DNA of 64,000 bases, taken from NCBI GenBank assembly GCA_018268895.1, contig JAFDVP010000007.1, positions 744,001 to 808,000 of the forward strand. The letters are read 5' to 3'. The notes below the pieces were generated by a model. That model ran no database searches, had not been told where the DNA came from, and saw only the letters and a program-made list of their open reading frames with translations. Shown piece after piece: positions 26,762 to 36,374 of the stretch (position 1 is its first letter; every line of letters begins with the position of its first letter). This DNA comes from Acidobacteriota bacterium. Lineage in GTDB: Bacteria; Acidobacteriota; Terriglobia; Terriglobales; Acidobacteriaceae. The translations under genes were made by a program, and so were the position numbers.

Positions 26762-28678
26762 TTGTCAGCATGGACCAAACTTCCTGAGTACCTTCGCGCG
26801 CTGGCGGCAAGCTCGCGCGACGTCGTGCTGCTGGAGACCTCGCGGTTCGATGCGGACAACGCACATAGCTATCTTTTTCTCGACCCCGTTGAGACGATCG
26901 TTGCAAATGCGCTGGATGAGATTCCGGCGATGTTCGAGCGGATAGAGTGTGCGCTTGCCGATGGAATGCACGTTGCAGGTTACATCGGCTATGAGTGTGG
27001 CGAGCACTTTGTGATGAGATGTGGTCGTGTCGCTGCCGCTCGTGGAGAGGATTCGCTGCCGCTGGCGTGGTTTGGTGTCTACAGGAAACCGTTTGTCTTC
27101 GATCATGCTGCTGGCGCGTTTGCGGGGGATGCGCCTGCTGAGGTTACCGTGGAGCAGGCTTCGGCGAGTGCGCTCGGCGATGCTGCTCCGCGCGATCTGC
27201 GGCTCGATATTGCAGAGGCCGAGTACACGCGCACGATCGAACGCATCAAGCGCTATATCGAAGCGGGCGATACGTACCAGGTGAATTTCACCGATGCGGT
27301 GACGGTGCGGCTGCCGCACTCGCCGGCGACGACGTTTGCGGCTCTGGCAGCGGCGCAGCCTGTGGCGTACAGCGCGTTGCTGCATGTTGGGGAGCGGCAC
27401 ATTCTTTCGCACTCGCCGGAGCTGTTCTTTCGTGTGGCGGCGGGCGGGCGCATTGTGGCCAGACCGATGAAGGGGACGATGCCGCGCGGGCTCGACAGCG
27501 ACGGCGACGCGCGGCAGGCGGCGCGGCTTGCGGCGGACGAGAAGAACCGCGCCGAGCACATCATGATCGTCGACCTGCTGCGCAACGACCTGGGGCGCAT
27601 CTGCCGCATGGGGTCGGTGCAGGTTGAGGAGCTGTTCGCGGTGGAGCGCTATCGCACACTGCTGCAGATGACGTCGACGATCTCCGGGCGGATGCGGGTT
27701 GGTCCTGGCTGGCATGAGATATTCGGCGCGTTGTTTCCTTCGGGGTCGATTACCGGGGCGCCGAAGATTCGCACGATGGAGATCATCCGCGAGCTGGAAC
27801 GCGGGCCGCGTGGCGTCTACACGGGGGCAATCGGGCACATAGCGCCGACGGGCGAGGCCGCGTTCAGCGTGGCGATTCGGACGCTGGTGGTTGAGGACGG
27901 CGTGGCGCGTATGGGAGTTGGTGGCGGCATCGTCGCGGACTCCGCGCCGGAGGCGGAGTATCGCGAGTGTCAGCTCAAGGCGAGCTTTCTTCAGTCGCGG
28001 AGTGTGGCGTTCGAGCTGATCGAGACGATGCTCTTCGATGGCGGCGGTATCGTGCGGCTCACGCTGCATCTGGACAGGCTTGCGGCGTCGGCGGCGTACT
28101 TCGACTTTGTCTTCGAGCGGCAAGAGGTCGAGGCGCGGCTGGCGGCGATGGTGAAGGACCTGCTGCGCGGCGTTCGCTCGCGTGTGCGTCTGCTGCTGGG
28201 CGCGCCGGGCGGGTTGACGTTGTCGCATTCGCCGCTGGAAGAAGGTCCGGCGGAGATTGTTGTCCGTCTCTCATCGTCGAGGGTGAACTCCGGCGATGTC
28301 TTTGTTCGTCACAAGACGACAAGGCGAGAGATGTATGACCGGGAGCTGGCGCGGGCGCGTGAGGCGGGCTTCGACGAGGTGCTGTTCGTGAACGAGCGCG
28401 GCGAGCTGACCGAGGGCGCGATCAGCACGTTGTTTGTGCGCAGCGGAGGCCGGTTGCTGACTCCGCCGCTGGCTTGCGGAGTGCTGCCGGGGGTGCTGCG
28501 GCGGCATATTCTGGCGACCGATCCTACGGCTGAGGAGCGTGTTCTATTGCCGAAGGACCTCGATGGGGCGGATGCCGTTTTTCTGGGCAACTCGGTGCGC
28601 GGCCTGCGGCGTGTGGTCCGCGTCGAGAAGACGGGCCCGTGCTTGCTATCTGCTACGCGATACGTGGGTTCTGCGTAG
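26762..28678 (+). CDS. pabB: aminodeoxychorismate synthase I fused to aminodeoxychorismate lyase
   Basis: 638 aa from the TTG at 26762 (GGAG six bases upstream). The longer reading frame from 26648 would translate a repeat. Residues about 1-410 are the chorismate-binding domain, with RPMKGTMPRG (the PabB-type Lys, where TrpE has Ala) and FPSGSITGAPKIRTME. Residues about 420-638 are a class IV aminotransferase-fold PabC lyase with FVNERGELTEGAISTLF. The fusion would turn chorismate plus an ammonia donor into p-aminobenzoate for folate. The PabA glutaminase is not in the window. Confidence 0.92.
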   Translation: MSAWTKLPEYLRALAASSRDVVLLETSRFDADNAHSYLFLDPVETIVANALDEIPAMFERIECALADGMHVAGYIGYECGEHFVMRCGRVAAARGEDSLPLAWFGVYRKPFVFDHAAGAFAGDAPAEVTVEQASASALGDAAPRDLRLDIAEAEYTRTIERIKRYIEAGDTYQVNFTDAVTVRLPHSPATTFAALAAAQPVAYSALLHVGERHILSHSPELFFRVAAGGRIVARPMKGTMPRGLDSDGDARQAARLAADEKNRAEHIMIVDLLRNDLGRICRMGSVQVEELFAVERYRTLLQMTSTISGRMRVGPGWHEIFGALFPSGSITGAPKIRTMEIIRELERGPRGVYTGAIGHIAPTGEAAFSVAIRTLVVEDGVARMGVGGGIVADSAPEAEYRECQLKASFLQSRSVAFELIETMLFDGGGIVRLTLHLDRLAASAAYFDFVFERQEVEARLAAMVKDLLRGVRSRVRLLLGAPGGLTLSHSPLEEGPAEIVVRLSSSRVNSGDVFVRHKTTRREMYDRELARAREAGFDEVLFVNERGELTEGAISTLFVRSGGRLLTPPLACGVLPGVLRRHILATDPTAEERVLLPKDLDGADAVFLGNSVRGLRRVVRVEKTGPCLLSATRYVGSA

Positions 28679-28806
28679 AGCAGGTGCGATTCCGCCCACG
28701 CCTTCGCATTAATACCATTTACAGAAGCGCATCTCTTTGACGATGATGTATGCCCGCCTCGCCGGTGTGGCGCGGGCGCGGCGCTTTCACGTCAAGGAGT
28801 CGGCGG

Positions 28807-29868
28807 ATGAGATCGGATACCGGGATCTTGCGGCATCTTCTGGAGACTGTATCGGGGCCTGAGCGGAGCAGCCGTCTCTTCCGCGTGCTGGTCATCCACC
28901 CCGATCTCAAGGCCGATGGCGGGCCGTGTGTCTCGCGCGCTGTGCTGGCGCAGGCCTTGAACATGTTGCTGTTTGAAGATCTGCTGGAGCGTGTTCCCGC
29001 GGCGGCGTTGTATGTGGACCGCTGCGTGGCGCAGGGACGGACCATCATGCACGACCATGGGGCCGTGCGCACGGTTGCGTTCAGGAAGATGGGCACACTG
29101 CCGGCTGGGCAGGAGGCGATCACGCGCGTGCTGCGGCCGCTGGGCTATGCGTTGAATGGCGTGTATCCGCTGGAGCGTTTGCGCATGACAGGCCGCTCGC
29201 ACGCGCAGGCGGACTACCCGGAGGACATTGCGCAGTTCTTCATTAGCGAGCTGCATCCGGAGAGGTTTTCGCCGGGGTTCCAGATTGCGGTTGGGCGAGT
29301 GACCTCCACTTCGACCGACCCGGTGACGCCGGAGGCCGCGGAGCTGTTGAAGACGATGGAGACGGAGCGGTCGCTCTCGCTGAAGGAGGCGACGAAGCTG
29401 CTCCCGGTGCTGGTCGCGGTCTTCGACCGCCAGCACGCCGAGCCTGCGCTGGCGGATTACCAGAAGCTATTGGCGGAGTCGCCGGAGATGGCGTGGATCG
29501 CGACGGAGGGCAATGCCCTCAACCATGCGACGGACCGCGTGGCCGACGTCGATAAGCTCTCGGCGGAGCTGAAGGAGTTGAAGCAGCCGGTCAAGGAGGC
29601 GGTGGAGACATCGCAGTCGGGGCGGGTGCGGCAGACGGCGTTTCAGGCTGCGCGGGTGATGCGGCGTTTCAAATGCGCCGATGGCACCACGATTGAACGC
29701 GAGGTGCCGGGATCGTTCTACGAGTTCATCACGCGGCTGCGGATGCCGGAGAAGGGAGGCCGGCAGTCGCTGGACCTGAGCTTTGACAGCTCGAACGCGC
29801 ACGCGATCTTCAAGATGGCTGCCGGCGCCGGGATGACAGCGGGTGCGAAGACGGCCAATGCGAAGTAG
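28807..29868 (+). CDS. DUF1338 / HglS-type 2-oxoadipate dioxygenase/decarboxylase
   Basis: 353 aa from ATG 28807 (AAGGAG seven bases upstream). DUF1338 family (YdcJ, HglS). The His-rich HDHGAVRTV (about 80-88) is the likely start of the metal site, with YPLERLRMTGRSHAQADYP and FSPGFQIAVGR downstream. Characterised Pseudomonas HglS converts 2-oxoadipate to D-2-hydroxyglutarate in D-lysine catabolism. The next gene, 29 bp on, encodes a probable D-2-hydroxyglutarate dehydrogenase, which fits that role. The assignment to this exact substrate is an inference. Confidence 0.72.
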   Translation: MRSDTGILRHLLETVSGPERSSRLFRVLVIHPDLKADGGPCVSRAVLAQALNMLLFEDLLERVPAAALYVDRCVAQGRTIMHDHGAVRTVAFRKMGTLPAGQEAITRVLRPLGYALNGVYPLERLRMTGRSHAQADYPEDIAQFFISELHPERFSPGFQIAVGRVTSTSTDPVTPEAAELLKTMETERSLSLKEATKLLPVLVAVFDRQHAEPALADYQKLLAESPEMAWIATEGNALNHATDRVADVDKLSAELKELKQPVKEAVETSQSGRVRQTAFQAARVMRRFKCADGTTIEREVPGSFYEFITRLRMPEKGGRQSLDLSFDSSNAHAIFKMAAGAGMTAGAKTANAK

Positions 29869-29897
29869 CATGGAGTAAAAGGAAAGAGAACGCACCG

Positions 29898-32852
29898 TTG
29901 TCTACGACCACTGTCTCCGCATCGTCTCCGTTTGTGCTGCTTCCCAGCTCGCATGCACGTGCCCACGAAAGTTTTCCTTCCGCCTCGTCGCTTGAACAGG
30001 CTCTGCGCCAGAAGGTGCGCGGCGAGGTCCGCTTCGACGCCGCCTCGCGCGCGTTGTATGCGACCGACGCCTCGAACTACCGGCATATTCCCATTGGGCT
30101 GGTCATTCCGCTGGACGAAGACGACGTGATTGCGGCGGTGGCGGTGTGCCGCGAGTTCGGCGCGCCGGTGCTCTCGCGCGGCGGCGGAACGTCGCTGGCG
30201 GGCCAGGGGACCAACGCGGCGGTGGTCTTCGACTTTTCCAAATACATGAACAGGATGGGCGCGGTGGACCCGGTGACGCGCACGGTGCACGTCCAACCAG
30301 GCATCGTGCTCGACCGTGTGCGGGAGGCGGCGGAGAAGTTCGCGCTGACCTATGCTCCCGATCCGGCGACGCACAGCCGGTGCACGATCGGCGGCATGAT
30401 CGGCAACAACTCCTGCGGCGTTCATGCGCTGATGGGCGGCAAGACGGTGGACAACATCCACTCGCTCGACATTCTGCTGTACGACGGAACGCGCCTGACG
30501 GTGGGCGCGAACAGCGATGAAGATCTTGCGCGGAAGATTGCTGCGGGCGGGCGAGAGGGCGAGCTTCATGCAGGGTTGAAGAAGATCCGCGATAGCTACG
30601 CCGATCTGGTGCGCGAGAAGTTCCCGAATATTCCGCGGCGCGTGTCGGGTTACAACCTCGATGAACTGCTGCCGGAGAACCGCTTCAACGTTGCGCGAGC
30701 TTTGGTGGGGAGCGAGGGAACGTGCGTCATCATCCTTGGCGCGACGCTGAACCTTGTCGAGAGTCCGCAGTTCCGCACGCTGGTGGGCATTGGCTTTGAA
30801 GATGTCTTTATCGCCGCCGACCATGTGCCCCTGGTACTAACGTTCAAACCGATTGGCCTTGAGGGCATGGATGGGCTGCTGCTCGATTCGCTGCGCAGCA
30901 AGCAGAAGGCGCTGAACGATATTCCGCTCCTGCCCGAGGGGCGTGGCTTCCTGCTTACGGAGTTCGGTGGAGCGACGCAGCAGGAGGCGGACGATCGCGC
31001 CCGCACGGCTGCACAGGCGCTCGCAGGCATTACGACGGCGCGGATTTACAACAACGATGAAGCGCACCGCGTGTGGGCGATCCGCGAATCCGGGCTTGGC
31101 GCAACGGCGTTCGTTCCGGGCAAGCGCACGGGCTGGGAGGGCTGGGAGGATGCGGCGGTCGACCCGACGCAGCTCGCCTCGTACCTGCGCTCGATCTACG
31201 CGCTGATGCAGGAGTACGACTATCACAGCCCGATGTATGGGCACTTCGGTCAGGGCTGCGTGCACATGCGGCTGAGCTTTGATCTCGAGACGGAGAAGGG
31301 CATCCTCGCCTTTCGCGAGTTCATGGACAAGGCGGCCGACATTGCGCTGGCGCACGGCGGGTCGCTCTCGGGCGAGCACGGCGACGGACAGGCGCGCGGC
31401 GCGCTGCTGCCGAAGATGTTGGGCCCCGATCTGATGGAAGGTCTGCGCGAGTTCAAGCGGCTGTTCGATCCCGCCAACCGCATGAACCCGAACAAGCTGA
31501 TCGATCCGCACGAGATCCACGAAGACCTGCGGCTGGGCGCGGACTACAAACCGTGGGAGCCGAAGACGCACTTCAGCTTTGCCGAGGACCAGGGATCGTT
31601 TGCGAAGGCGACGCTGCGCTGCGTGGGCGTGGGAGCGTGTCGCAAGGCCGATGCGGGAACGATGTGCCCGAGCTACATGGCGACGGGCGAGGAACAGCAC
31701 TCCACGCGCGGGCGGGCGCACCTGCTGTGGGAGCTGATGCAGCGCGAGGTGCTGCCGGACGACTGGGCCAACGAGCAGGTGCGCGAGTCGCTCGATCTGT
31801 GTCTCTCGTGCAAGGCGTGCAAGAGCGAGTGCCCGGTCTCGGTGGATATGGCGACGTACAAGTCGGAGTTTCTGTCGCACCACTATGAGCACCATTCGCG
31901 ACCGCTGGCGCACTATGCGTTCGGGATGATCGACCGCTGGGCGCGGCTGGCCTCGTTTGCGCCGGGGCTGGTGAATGCGCTCAACAGCACGCCGGGGATC
32001 TCGCACCTGATGAAGAAGGTGCTGCACATTCATCCCAGCCGCACGTTTCCAAAGTTCGCAAAGCCGTTTACGCCCGACCGCAGGATGGCGCGCGATGCGC
32101 GGCGCCGACGTGGCGATCGTCGCGAACCGCTTGCCGCCGATGCGCCGAAGGTGTTTCTGTGGGCGGACACCTTCAACAACTATTTTCATCCGGCGACGAT
32201 GCGGGCGGCGCACCAGGTGCTGACGTCGGCGGGCTTCCGCGTTACGGTGCCAAACCGCCACCTGTGCTGCGGGCGGCCGTTGTACGACTTCGGCCTGCTG
32301 GACAAGGCGAAGCAGTACTTGGCGACGGTGCTTGACGCGCTGACGGCGGAGATCGAGGCGGGAACGCCGGTGGTTGTGCTGGAGCCGAGCTGCGCGTCGG
32401 TCTTTCGCGATGAGCTGGTCAATCTCTTCCCCAGCGATCCTCGCGCGCAGAAGCTGCGTTCGCAGATCTTTCTGCTGAGCGAGTTTCTTGTCCGCTATGC
32501 GCCGGAGTACGAGCCGCCGAAGATCGACGGCAAGATCGTCGTGCATGGGCACTGTCACCACAAGGCGGGGCCGGGCATGGCGGACGAAGTGAAGGTGCTG
32601 CGCGCGACCGGCGCGGAGGTGGAGCTGCTGGACTCCGGCTGCTGCGGCATGGCGGGGCCGTTCGGCTTCGAGGAAGACAAGTACGAGGTCTCGCAGAAGC
32701 TGGGCGAGCGCGTACTGCTGCCGGCGGTGCGCAACAACCGCGAGGCCATCATCGTCTCCGACGGCTTCAGTTGCTGCGAACAGATTACGCAGAACACCAG
32801 CGCGCGGCCGAAGCACCTGGCTGAGGTTCTGGCTGAGGCGGAGCGGTTGTGA
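29898..32852 (+). CDS. FAD/Fe-S D-2-hydroxyacid (probably D-2-hydroxyglutarate) dehydrogenase
   Basis: 984 aa, TTG start preceded by AAGGAAAG. The N-terminal FAD_binding_4 domain has SRGGGTSLAGQGTNAAVV and TIGGMIGNNSCGVHAL. The FAD-oxidase C domain follows, with GHFGQGCVHMRLSF and SGEHGDGQARG. Next come two 4Fe-4S clusters (CVGVGACRKADAGTMCP; CLSCKACKSECP) and two cysteine-rich CCG-type domains (CCGRPLYDFG; GHCHHKA...GCCGMAG). This YdiJ-type architecture oxidises D-2-hydroxyglutarate or D-lactate, passing electrons to the respiratory chain. The preceding HglS-like gene favours D-2-hydroxyglutarate. Confidence 0.88.
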   Translation: MSTTTVSASSPFVLLPSSHARAHESFPSASSLEQALRQKVRGEVRFDAASRALYATDASNYRHIPIGLVIPLDEDDVIAAVAVCREFGAPVLSRGGGTSLAGQGTNAAVVFDFSKYMNRMGAVDPVTRTVHVQPGIVLDRVREAAEKFALTYAPDPATHSRCTIGGMIGNNSCGVHALMGGKTVDNIHSLDILLYDGTRLTVGANSDEDLARKIAAGGREGELHAGLKKIRDSYADLVREKFPNIPRRVSGYNLDELLPENRFNVARALVGSEGTCVIILGATLNLVESPQFRTLVGIGFEDVFIAADHVPLVLTFKPIGLEGMDGLLLDSLRSKQKALNDIPLLPEGRGFLLTEFGGATQQEADDRARTAAQALAGITTARIYNNDEAHRVWAIRESGLGATAFVPGKRTGWEGWEDAAVDPTQLASYLRSIYALMQEYDYHSPMYGHFGQGCVHMRLSFDLETEKGILAFREFMDKAADIALAHGGSLSGEHGDGQARGALLPKMLGPDLMEGLREFKRLFDPANRMNPNKLIDPHEIHEDLRLGADYKPWEPKTHFSFAEDQGSFAKATLRCVGVGACRKADAGTMCPSYMATGEEQHSTRGRAHLLWELMQREVLPDDWANEQVRESLDLCLSCKACKSECPVSVDMATYKSEFLSHHYEHHSRPLAHYAFGMIDRWARLASFAPGLVNALNSTPGISHLMKKVLHIHPSRTFPKFAKPFTPDRRMARDARRRRGDRREPLAADAPKVFLWADTFNNYFHPATMRAAHQVLTSAGFRVTVPNRHLCCGRPLYDFGLLDKAKQYLATVLDALTAEIEAGTPVVVLEPSCASVFRDELVNLFPSDPRAQKLRSQIFLLSEFLVRYAPEYEPPKIDGKIVVHGHCHHKAGPGMADEVKVLRATGAEVELLDSGCCGMAGPFGFEEDKYEVSQKLGERVLLPAVRNNREAIIVSDGFSCCEQITQNTSARPKHLAEVLAEAERL

Positions 32853-32907
32853 TCAGCGACCGCACTTCGGTGTCAGTCCTGCCCTGAAAGCGCGTCCGTC
32901 TTTAAAG

Positions 32908-33051
32908 TGTCATCCTGAGCGGAGTTTGCCGCGTTTTTGCGGCAAATGGAGTCGAAGGACCTGCGTTTCTTCGTAGGATGTCTGATGGAAGATGCTGCCT
33001 GCCCAAGCAAACCGCAGATCCTTCGACTCGCTACGCTCGCTCAGGATGACA
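32908..33051. repeat. two inverted family-B repeats
   Basis: The first (32908-32964) has GTCATCCTGAGCGGAG, a variable hairpin TTTGCCGC-GTTTTT-GCGGCAAA, then GAGTCGAAGGACCTGCG. The second (33012-33051), in opposite orientation, has GCAGATCCTTCGACTCGCTA then CGCTCGCTCAGGATGACAC. The pair can fold into one large hairpin and fills the gap between two convergent genes. Confidence 0.85.
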
Positions 33052-33076
33052 CCTCATTTGTTTTACCGAAACGGCG

Positions 33077-34333
33077 CTAGTAGCGCAGCTCGCCGATGAA
33101 GACGCCGAAGGGCGGCAGCGTCATGCCGTCGAGGTGCATGCCTCCCATGGCGTTGTCGGAGCGCATCACTGTGCGCAGGAAGCTGCCTTTGAGATGCAGC
33201 CGCTGCATGTCGGCCTTGAGCGAGACGGTGACTGGCTGCGCCGAGAGGTTTTCGATGACGACGATTGCCGGTGTTGCGAGCGAGACGGTCGGTGGTTTGC
33301 GCACCCAGGCGAGGACGTTCTGGTCGTCGTGGTTGAGCATGATGGTTGCGCCGGCGCCGATGGTGCGGTTGCTGTGAGCAAGCGCGCTGAGCTGGCGGTA
33401 CCAGTTCAGCAGCGAGGAGGGATCGGCGTTCCCGGCGGCAACGCTCATCGCCGCGGGCTGCTCACCCTTCTTCATCTGGTCGAAGGAGATGGCTGGTGAC
33501 GCGCCATCCGTGAGGCCGAGCTCCTGGCCGTAGTAGAGCATCGCGCCCGCGCGTGTCGTCAACAGCATGGTCGCCACGGCGCGGGCGATCTCGACGGGGT
33601 GTGTGCCGTCGCTGTAGCGGTCGATGCTGCGCTTGAGAGATGGGCCGTCGGAGAAGAGCAGGGGGACGCTCGATCCCTTGTCCAGCAACTGCTCCGTGGC
33701 TTCGAGCGCGGCGCGCACGGCTGCGGCGGTGAACTGCGGCTGCGTTCCGGCGCGGCCATCGGCGATCAGTTGCGGAGCATCGGCTCCGCGCGGCGGCGGG
33801 GCGTCGTCGGGTGTGGAGTCGCCAATGAGGATGCGCTGTCCGGCGAAGCTGCCGAACGATCTTCTGATCTCGGCGAGCTGCTCTGCGGAGGCTCCGGTGG
33901 CGTGAAAGCCTGCGATGCCATGCGTGAGCCACAGCCGCGTGGTCGCGGCAAGGTCGGGCGTGTGAGCGTCGAGTTCGACGAGGACGCGAATGTTGTACTC
34001 GCTTGCGCGCCGAACGATCGCATCGAGATCGTCGAGGGTGCCGAGCGCGGGGTCGATCGGCTGCTTTGCGTCGGTGCCGAGAGGAGTCAGCAGAAGCGCG
34101 TCGACTCCGATGGAGTGGATGTAGTCGAGGTGAGATGCGAGGCTGTGCAGCCCGCCGAACCCACGCGGGTCGGCGCGATAGATGACGGCGTGCTTCCACC
34201 ACGGGGCCGCGCTCATGCCGGAGCCGGCCCAGCCGGGGCGGGCGAGCGTCTGCGCCGATGAGAGCGGCGAGAGCGTAACGGTCAGCGCGAGGCTCGCGGC
34301 GCGAAGCAGGCGATGGAAAGCGGGTATCGGCAT
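33077..34333 (-). CDS. secreted GH13-fold protein without catalytic residues
   Basis: 418 aa with a signal peptide (1-27). PWWKHAVIYRADPRGFGGLH and HLDYIHSIGVDALLLTPLG are clear alpha-amylase (GH13) strand 1-2 landmarks, and the C-terminal beta-sandwich is present. The catalytic regions are degenerate: the nucleophile Asp of GFRxD is replaced (GIAGFHATGAS), the acid/base Glu is Asp at best (ILIGDS), and the NHD transition-state Asp region reads LLFSDG. Region I NH is DAHTPD. It is probably a non-hydrolytic carbohydrate binder or a highly divergent enzyme. Confidence 0.75.
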   Translation of the reverse strand: MPIPAFHRLLRAASLALTVTLSPLSSAQTLARPGWAGSGMSAAPWWKHAVIYRADPRGFGGLHSLASHLDYIHSIGVDALLLTPLGTDAKQPIDPALGTLDDLDAIVRRASEYNIRVLVELDAHTPDLAATTRLWLTHGIAGFHATGASAEQLAEIRRSFGSFAGQRILIGDSTPDDAPPPRGADAPQLIADGRAGTQPQFTAAAVRAALEATEQLLDKGSSVPLLFSDGPSLKRSIDRYSDGTHPVEIARAVATMLLTTRAGAMLYYGQELGLTDGASPAISFDQMKKGEQPAAMSVAAGNADPSSLLNWYRQLSALAHSNRTIGAGATIMLNHDDQNVLAWVRKPPTVSLATPAIVVIENLSAQPVTVSLKADMQRLHLKGSFLRTVMRSDNAMGGMHLDGMTLPPFGVFIGELRY

Positions 34334-34461
34334 AGGCGTCGTTTCAAAGAAAACTTCGGAGACTCGGCCGTCTGAGCCACACGCACACCTTCGATGCTAA
34401 CGCCGTTAGAGCAGCGGCAGGAAGTCGATGGTCTATACTTTCGCGATACCTGGAGGGTGGG

Positions 34462-35187
34462 ATGGGGGTTGCGCAGGCGGACAAGGCCTTGTATGGGATC
34501 GTGACCGGAGCAAAGCCGGGGAGCGTCTCCGATGTTCTCGAGAAGATGCAGCAGATCGATGCCTGCCTTCCGGACAACGATGGGCTGAAGTGGTTCAACC
34601 GTCTTTACATGATGGTCACCGAGGAAGTCGATCTTCGTCCACCAGCAGGAGGATGGAAGGATGCAGCGTGGCTCGATGGCCTCGATGTGGTCTTCGCGGG
34701 GCTCTACTTCGATGCGGTGGCGGCATGGATCAGCGGCGCATCCGGCGCTCCTCATGCGTGGGATGCGCTGATGCAGGCGCGCTTTCGCGGCGGCATCGAC
34801 CGCATTCAGTTCGCGCTGGCGGGAATGAATGCGCACATCAATCACGATCTGGCGCTGGCTTTGATTGCGATCGACAAGCAGCGTGGAGTCAACCCCGGCG
34901 ACTCCAGCCCGCAACATGACGACTATGAGTCGGTAAACCAGTTGCTGGCGACGGTGATGCCGCACGCTCTCAACGTACTTGCCACAGGAGTGCTCGGCCA
35001 GATTGCGCAGGACACGGGAAAGATCGGGCGTCTGCTTGCCTTCTGGAACATCTGCAAGGCGCGGGACCTGGCATGGGATTTTTCGAGACACCTTCAGCAG
35101 ATCGGCGGTGTGCAGCGCGTCGTGGCGCTGGCGGCGCAGGATCAGGTGACGGGAGCGCTGGGGCGGGCGATTTTGGTCTGCGTCTGA
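34462..35187 (+). CDS. DUF5995 family protein
   Basis: 241 aa, ATG preceded by GGAGGGTGGG. The family hallmark GMNAHINHDLALALI (about 117-131), with its NAHINHDL motif, and the downstream SWD/AWDFSRHLQ region are present, with conserved His/Asp that could bind a metal. All-helical and cytoplasmic by composition, no signal peptide. No function is established for DUF5995. It precedes a membrane-protein gene by 68 bp. Confidence 0.78.
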   Translation: MGVAQADKALYGIVTGAKPGSVSDVLEKMQQIDACLPDNDGLKWFNRLYMMVTEEVDLRPPAGGWKDAAWLDGLDVVFAGLYFDAVAAWISGASGAPHAWDALMQARFRGGIDRIQFALAGMNAHINHDLALALIAIDKQRGVNPGDSSPQHDDYESVNQLLATVMPHALNVLATGVLGQIAQDTGKIGRLLAFWNICKARDLAWDFSRHLQQIGGVQRVVALAAQDQVTGALGRAILVCV

Positions 35188-35255
35188 AGATCGAGTAGAG
35201 TGATCGTGTCGTTTACGCGGTAGCCGGGCCCTGATCTCTTCGTGGAGCGTGGCCA

Positions 35256-36296
35256 ATGATTACGACCATTGTGGGCTTTGCCATCAGCATGGCGTTCCTG
35301 TTTCTGATGCTGAGCGCGGCCTGCTCGGCGATTCAGGAGATCGTGGCGAACCTTTTGCGCTGGCGGGCTACCACGCTGGAGCGCGGCCTGGCGGGGCTGT
35401 TGCTGAGCGATGGCTTCCGGGACGAGCTCTACAACCTGCCGCTCATCAAGGGACTGTGCAGCCCCAACTTCATGGGCAGGCTCGAGCGGCCGGCGTACAT
35501 CCCATCCACCACGTTGGCGCTGGCGATCCTGCAGGTGGCCGACGATCACGGCATGAGGCTCGATGGCAGCGCTTCGGCGAACGCGCAGACGAACAAGTTT
35601 GCGCAGACGGAGAAGCTCCTGGCGTCGCTTTTGCGCGGTTCGACGAACGCGACCGAACAGCGGCAGCGCATCGAGAGCTGGTTCAACGACTCCATGGACC
35701 GTGTCTCCGGCTGGTACAAGCGCAAGTCTCATGCGTGGATCTGGGTCTTCGGCATTCTGCTGTGCCTGATGCTGAACGCCGACTCCATCTCGCTGAGCAA
35801 GCGGTTCTGGAACGACCAGGCGCTGCGCGACGCGGTGGCGGCGGAGGCGACCGAGTACGTCAAGTCGACGCCGAAAGACCAGGCGACGGGCGACGACCAG
35901 GCGGAGCTGGACCAGTCGATCCGCCGTATGAACCTGCTGCGCGAGCAGTTGCCCGGGGTGCCGCTGGGGTGGTGCTTCGTCGATACGAAGGTGGCACATC
36001 CGCCAGGCCAGAGTGCGGCGGTACAGACGACGGTGCAGGCCGCGGGGCTCGATGCGCGGTGCTGGCCGGACCTGGTGCATCCCACGGCGTCGCCGTACCG
36101 GGTCGCGCTCTCGAACACCGATCCGCGCCTGGTTGACCTGGGCGACTGGAGCTGGTGGCTGTGGAAGCTCCTCGGCATTGTGGCGACCGTGCTGGCGATC
36201 TCGCAGGGAGCGCCGTTCTGGTTCGACATGCTGCAGAAGGCCGTGAACCTGCGGCTTGGGGGGAATCCTCCTGCGCCGGAGCCGAAGAAGCCATAA
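35256..36296 (+). CDS. predicted membrane protein, unknown
   Basis: 346 aa. An N-terminal helix (about 3-26) contains FLMLSAACSAIQEIVANLLR. Two more lie near 155-175 (AWIWVFGILLCLMLNADSIS) and 293-315 before GAPFWFDMLQKAVNLR. A soluble domain of about 120 residues connects the last two. The pattern (short S-x-C-S-AIQE start, NADS, GAPFWFD near the end) recurs in an uncharacterised bacterial family. No enzymatic motif was seen. ATG with GGAG eight bases upstream; possibly cotranscribed with the DUF5995 gene. Confidence 0.65.
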   Translation: MITTIVGFAISMAFLFLMLSAACSAIQEIVANLLRWRATTLERGLAGLLLSDGFRDELYNLPLIKGLCSPNFMGRLERPAYIPSTTLALAILQVADDHGMRLDGSASANAQTNKFAQTEKLLASLLRGSTNATEQRQRIESWFNDSMDRVSGWYKRKSHAWIWVFGILLCLMLNADSISLSKRFWNDQALRDAVAAEATEYVKSTPKDQATGDDQAELDQSIRRMNLLREQLPGVPLGWCFVDTKVAHPPGQSAAVQTTVQAAGLDARCWPDLVHPTASPYRVALSNTDPRLVDLGDWSWWLWKLLGIVATVLAISQGAPFWFDMLQKAVNLRLGGNPPAPEPKKP

Positions 36297-36374
36297 GCTC
36301 ATGCCCCGCGACTCACTTCGCCGCAGTTTTTCGATAGAATCGTCGTTGGCGCAACCGCGCACGAGGACGGCATT

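Noticed and set aside
30837..32816. 659-codon minus-strand open frame opposite the FAD/Fe-S dehydrogenase
   Set aside because: Arg/Ala/His-rich shadow without domains; the plus strand has complete FAD and Fe-S motifs.
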